Shown: piece after piece, positions 61,389-64,000 of the stretch | Layout: every line of letters begins with the position of its first letter | Numbering within the stretch: the first letter of the stretch is position 1 | Assembly (NCBI GenBank): GCA_028277225.1 | Contig: JANQHB010000042.1 | Coordinates: forward strand, 1 to 64,000 | Length of the DNA: 64,000 nt | DNA from: Chlorobium sp. | GTDB lineage: Bacteria; Bacteroidota; Chlorobiia; Chlorobiales; Chlorobiaceae | Reading direction: 5' to 3' | Made by a program: the position numbers and the translations under genes | Notes under the pieces: generated by a model | Seen by the model: the letters and a program-made list of their open reading frames with translations, nothing else | Databases searched by the model: none | Told to the model about the DNA's origin: nothing

Positions 61389-61967
61389 ATGATAGAAAAA
61401 GTTGCCCTTGTTCTGCTGGGAATTCTTCTCTCCATGGTTTTTTACTTCATCAGGAGGCGGATTGAGAAGAAACCAGCAATGGAATTGATCGAGAAAAGGC
61501 AGAAGCTCTTGGACATTAATCGTCAAATGAGTGAACAAGGAGTAAGCCACGAGGAACTAGCAATTCTGGAAGACATCATAACCGGAAAGAAGCGCGCCAT
61601 AGAAAGTCAACGTGAAAAGGCAGAAAGGGAAACTAAGCCACTTATCCCAGAAGATGAGATGGAATATTTAACGCAAGCCGATATGAACGCAAGGGCAAGT
61701 GAGAATTTTGAGAACGCAAAGAAGAGGCTTGAAACAGTTGTATTAGAGCTGCGCTCAGAGTTGGATAAAGAAGAAGAAAAAGCATTTAACGAGGCTCAAA
61801 GGGCCTGGGAAAGCTATAGCGTGGAGCAAGCGCAAGCGGCATCGGCAAGGTACGCCGGAGGTTCTATTTATCCCTTAATTTATCTAAGTGAGCTTGAGTC
61901 CATTACAATTGATCGACTAGGTAGGCTTCAAGCCGAGTTGGATGAAATCCAGCGACGTCGCAATTAA
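61389..61967 (+). CDS. membrane-anchored coiled-coil protein with LprI-like (DUF1311) C-terminus
   Basis: A 192-residue protein: an N-terminal helix (VALVLLGILLSMVFYFI), a highly charged coiled coil (about residues 25-110), and a C-terminal domain resembling lysozyme inhibitor LprI (AQRAWESYSVEQAQAASARY, GGSIYPLIYLSELESITIDR), though the usual cysteines are absent. The LprI-like region is from pattern memory and should be treated as tentative. It is flanked by attC-like sites 5 and 6, so it forms a complete cassette. Confidence 0.6.
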   Translation: MIEKVALVLLGILLSMVFYFIRRRIEKKPAMELIEKRQKLLDINRQMSEQGVSHEELAILEDIITGKKRAIESQREKAERETKPLIPEDEMEYLTQADMNARASENFENAKKRLETVVLELRSELDKEEEKAFNEAQRAWESYSVEQAQAASARYAGGSIYPLIYLSELESITIDRLGRLQAELDEIQRRRN

Positions 61968-61970
61968 GGC

Positions 61971-62061
61971 GCTAACAAAAAGCTCAAGGCGACCGCAAAC
62001 CGCGCATCGAGCTCCGGGGTTATTTTGGGCTTTGGTGCCTGCGCGGTTTGCGTCGTCTTAG
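61971..62061. other. attC-like recombination site 6
   Basis: GCTAAC at 61971 begins the site; AAGGCGACCGCAAACCGCGC (61986-62005) and GCGCGGTTTGCGTCGTCTT (62041-62059) form a stem of 19 pairs with a one-base bulge and one mismatch. The right core box reads CTTAGC and is not canonical. It marks the right end of the array, just before riboswitch 4. Confidence 0.65.
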
Positions 62062-62159
62062 CTTCACTTCACGCTGCCATACATATCACCTTCTACAGTG
62101 ATTGACGGGAAAGGTGATTTTTTGAGAAGGTTCTTTTTGCTATATAGGATTGAGATAAC

Positions 62160-62362
62160 GGTTTTGGCCGGCGTAAGCCGGCTGATGAAAAGGGAATCCG
62201 GTGAGAATCCGGAACAGTGCCCGCTGCTGTGATCCCGCATCAGCAAACGCTGATGAAAGGTTTGCCGAAAATGCCACTGTCGTGACGTTAAACGACGGGA
62301 AGGCCGGTAAAACCGGGAGAGTCAGAAGACCTGCCGTGATGTTGTTTGCTTCGGGTTAAAGC
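62160..62362 (+). promoter_or_regulatory. cobalamin riboswitch 4 (leader of TIM-barrel/radical SAM genes)
   Basis: Same type as riboswitch 3: GGCCGGCGTAAGCCGGC arm, AAAAGGGAATCCGGTGAGAA, CCGGAACAGTGCCCGCTGCT, variable arm with CATCAGC/GCTGATG, GGGAAGGCCGG, AGTCAGAAGACCTGCC (62321-62336) and TTCGGGTTAAAGCAG. In riboswitch 3 the first codon follows 13 nt after the final AAAGCAG; here the ATG at 62374 is similarly placed, while the TIM-barrel start is about 195 nt away. Confidence 0.94.
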
Positions 62363-62373
62363 AGTTGTTGCAC

Positions 62374-62574
62374 ATGAGTGTATTCTTTTTCTCCGCAGGA
62401 AATCTGTCACTGCATTCCGATGGATTGGCATGCCCTGCGGCACATTCCGGTTTTATCCTCCATTGCCTCTTACGGCAGGAGCGTTTGCGCCCGGTTACTG
62501 CTTTTCCGGAAAAAAACATGTTATCGTGTTTTCATTCCAGGGGATCAACAGTACCGAGATGCGTTTTCTGCTGA
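62374..62574 (+). CDS. possible short Cys-rich peptide ORF behind the riboswitch
   Basis: A 66-codon frame starts at the same distance from the riboswitch as btuF does behind riboswitch 3, and its end overlaps the TIM-barrel start by 16 nt. The product holds five cysteines, three of them in the last 17 residues (SCFHSRGSTVPRCVFC). No Shine-Dalgarno is clear, and other frames are open too, so this may be mere leader. Confidence 0.25.
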   Translation: MSVFFFSAGNLSLHSDGLACPAAHSGFILHCLLRQERLRPVTAFPEKNMLSCFHSRGSTVPRCVFC

Positions 62575-63563
62575 ACATAAGCACCCATGCTCAAGACCTC
62601 TCGCTTGCCGGTAAAGACTGGCGGGATGCGTCGTCATTGCTCCAGGAGACAGGATTCGATGGTTTTGAGCTGTATCCGGTTGGCGATTATGACTTCGATG
62701 CCATACCGAAAGAGCTGATCGGCGGAATTCATCTCCGCTTCTTCGTGATGCTCAAACAGATATGGCATAACGACACCAATGGCCTTCTGGACATATTCGG
62801 CGATGAGGAGACTGTCCGGCAGTATTACGGGGGCCATGACCGGCAGTGTGTGATCGATTATTACAAAAAACAGCTCGATCTTGCCGTAGCTTTCGATTGT
62901 CCTTACGTCGTCTTTCATCCGGTGCATTACGAACTCGATTATGTTTTCAACTGGAGGCCTCCCTGGTGTTGGGAGGAGACGGTCGATCTGTCGGCCGAGG
63001 TCATCAACGAGGTTGTCCGTGACAGTAACTACAGGGGATGGATTCTGTTCGAAAACCTCTGGTGGCCCGGCAATTTCAGGCTTGACGACAGAAGGGAAAT
63101 CGACCGTCTCTTTGAAAGGCTCGACTACGGGAAATCGGGAATCGTCCTCGATACCGGACATCTTCTGAATAAAAACCAGTCGCTTGAAGACGAAGAGCAG
63201 GCAATTACGTATCTGTTCAAAGAGGTTGACAGGCTCGGAGAGAGTCGTGAACTCATCAAGGCGGTGCATTTGTGTAAAAGCCTTTCGGGAGAATATGTCA
63301 GGGAAAGTATGCAGCGAAGCAATCCTTTCGGAAATGCGGTGTCTTTCCGGGATCGTTTTGCCGTTGCCGCAAGACATGTACGCCGGATCGACATCCATGA
63401 CGCCTTCGATCACCCATCCATTGCCGGACTCTATGACAAGATCGAGCCGGAAACCACTGTTTTCGAGTTTTCTTTCCGGTCAAGGAAGGAGTGGGTCGAT
63501 AAAATATACCGTCAGCAGCGCGCATTGGGGGAGGTTTTTTCGGCAAAGGGGGCTGCATCATGA
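62559..63563 (+). CDS. TIM-barrel protein, sugar phosphate isomerase/epimerase (AP endonuclease 2) family
   Basis: About 334 residues. Candidate metal ligands are distributed as in xylose isomerase-like TIM barrels: His in VVFHPVHYE, Glu in ILFENLWWPG, Asp and His in IVLDTGHLLN, His in KAVHLCKSL, Asp/His in RRIDIHDAFDHPSI and Glu in TVFEFSFRSR. The reaction is unknown. It is coupled to the radical SAM gene by an ATGA overlap and is controlled, in all likelihood, by cobalamin riboswitch 4. The start ATG 62559 lacks a good Shine-Dalgarno, and a GTG or translational coupling to the small upstream ORF is possible. Confidence 0.8.
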   Translation: MRFLLNISTHAQDLSLAGKDWRDASSLLQETGFDGFELYPVGDYDFDAIPKELIGGIHLRFFVMLKQIWHNDTNGLLDIFGDEETVRQYYGGHDRQCVIDYYKKQLDLAVAFDCPYVVFHPVHYELDYVFNWRPPWCWEETVDLSAEVINEVVRDSNYRGWILFENLWWPGNFRLDDRREIDRLFERLDYGKSGIVLDTGHLLNKNQSLEDEEQAITYLFKEVDRLGESRELIKAVHLCKSLSGEYVRESMQRSNPFGNAVSFRDRFAVAARHVRRIDIHDAFDHPSIAGLYDKIEPETTVFEFSFRSRKEWVDKIYRQQRALGEVFSAKGAAS

Positions 63564-64000
63564 GGGGGAGGGGATATAGGAACCTTATGCTGATGGTGAC
63601 GAGCTCCTGCAACCTTTCCTGTGCGTATTGCTATGAAGGACCGGTGCATGCCGAAGGCGGCGTCATGAGTATGGGGACGGCTTTGAAGGCATTGCACATC
63701 GTTGCAGCACAAGGCAAGCCCTTTCATGTCCAGATTACCGGAGGGGAGCCGTTGCTCGCAGGTGAACGGATTCCGGAGATACTGGAGTGCATCAGGAAGA
63801 ACAAGTGGCCGGCGGCCATATCGCTTCAGACAAACGGTATTCTTCTCGATCGCCGGACGGTCCGGATGCTGAAGCGATATGGCGTCGGCATAGGCGTCAG
63901 CCTTGACGGCTCTCCCAGGGTTCAGGAAAAAGCCCGTGGAGGGAGCGGAGCGACCTTCCGTGCGTTGAGGGTGCTCGAGGAGGAGCAGGTTCCGTTCAAG
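63560..64000 (+). CDS. radical SAM protein (SPASM/peptide-maturase-like), cut by window end
   Basis: The first 147 residues are present. The cluster motif is SSCNLSCAYCYEGP (CX3CX2C), followed by the SAM-binding ITGGEPLLAGE and further barrel motifs SLQTNGILLD and GVSLDGSPRVQEKARGG. CAYCYE and GVSLDGS are typical of anaerobic sulfatase-maturase and peptide-modifying radical SAM enzymes with C-terminal auxiliary clusters; the C-terminus is outside the window, so this cannot be confirmed. ATG 63560 overlaps the preceding stop (ATGA). The pair is a two-gene operon, at least, under riboswitch 4. Confidence 0.88.
   Translation, partial: MRGRGYRNLMLMVTSSCNLSCAYCYEGPVHAEGGVMSMGTALKALHIVAAQGKPFHVQITGGEPLLAGERIPEILECIRKNKWPAAISLQTNGILLDRRTVRMLKRYGVGIGVSLDGSPRVQEKARGGSGATFRALRVLEEEQVPFK

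Noticed and set aside
55515..62100. CRISPR array or tRNA-flanked genomic island in the repeat-rich accessory region.
   Set aside because: The repeats are attC-like hairpins, one 49-bp pair and inverted repeats, not evenly spaced short direct repeats; no cas genes and no tRNA gene were seen.

Overview
The window looks like a chromosome segment of an anaerobic, sulfide-oxidising Gram-negative bacterium, most likely a green sulfur bacterium (Chlorobi, Prosthecochloris/Chlorobium-like). This is inferred from the gene mix: sulfide:quinone oxidoreductase, an Rnf complex, an anaerobic (early cobalt insertion) cobalamin pathway, TonB-dependent receptors and many lipoproteins. No rRNA or phylogenetic marker is present to prove it.

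Layout. 1-8.1 kb: a methyltransferase, a repeat-bearing lipoprotein, and a four-gene minus-strand operon (DUF2149, ExbB/TolQ-like, polytopic membrane protein, CobN family) with the content and order of hmuVUTS of Bacteroidetes. 8.2-12.5 kb: a gamma-glutamylcyclotransferase-like gene, thiS-thiG-thiH and sqr. 12.6-17.5 kb: a phosphorus-scavenging set (TonB receptor, beta-propeller phytase, exported inorganic pyrophosphatase). 17.5-31.5 kb: a zinc alcohol dehydrogenase, a GyrI-like protein, rseC-rnfBCDGEA, purB, cca, an MFS exporter, a BtuF-like lipoprotein, a Nudix hydrolase and an SRPBCC protein.

31.6-53.7 kb is a cobalamin supercluster. Riboswitch 1 leads cbiL, a cbiH-cbiC fusion, cbiET, a cbiG-cbiF fusion, cbiJ, cbiD and cbiK. 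Riboswitch 2 leads btuB and a small ferredoxin. Riboswitch 3 leads btuF-btuC-btuD, a second btuF-like lipoprotein, cbiZ, a double-domain nitrilase, cobA, a PduO-type adenosyltransferase and cbiA. Together they make the corrin ring to adenosyl-cobyrinate a,c-diamide, import exogenous corrinoids and remodel them. CbiP, CbiB and the lower-ligand genes are not in the window.

53.7-62.1 kb is a lower-GC accessory island: fragments of hsdS and of a REP-associated transposase, a DUF4143 ATPase, and then what appears to be an integron cassette array. Unrelated plus-strand ORFs are separated by attC-like sites, and a REP-type transposase bounded by 18-bp inverted repeats is inserted among them. One cassette encodes a small protein with a caspase/CHAT-like His-Cys dyad. 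No integrase is visible. 62.1-64 kb: a fourth cobalamin riboswitch precedes a TIM-barrel (sugar isomerase/epimerase-like) gene and a radical SAM gene cut by the window end. This B12-controlled pair, with a possible short Cys-rich ORF between riboswitch and first gene, is the best candidate here for an undescribed pathway.
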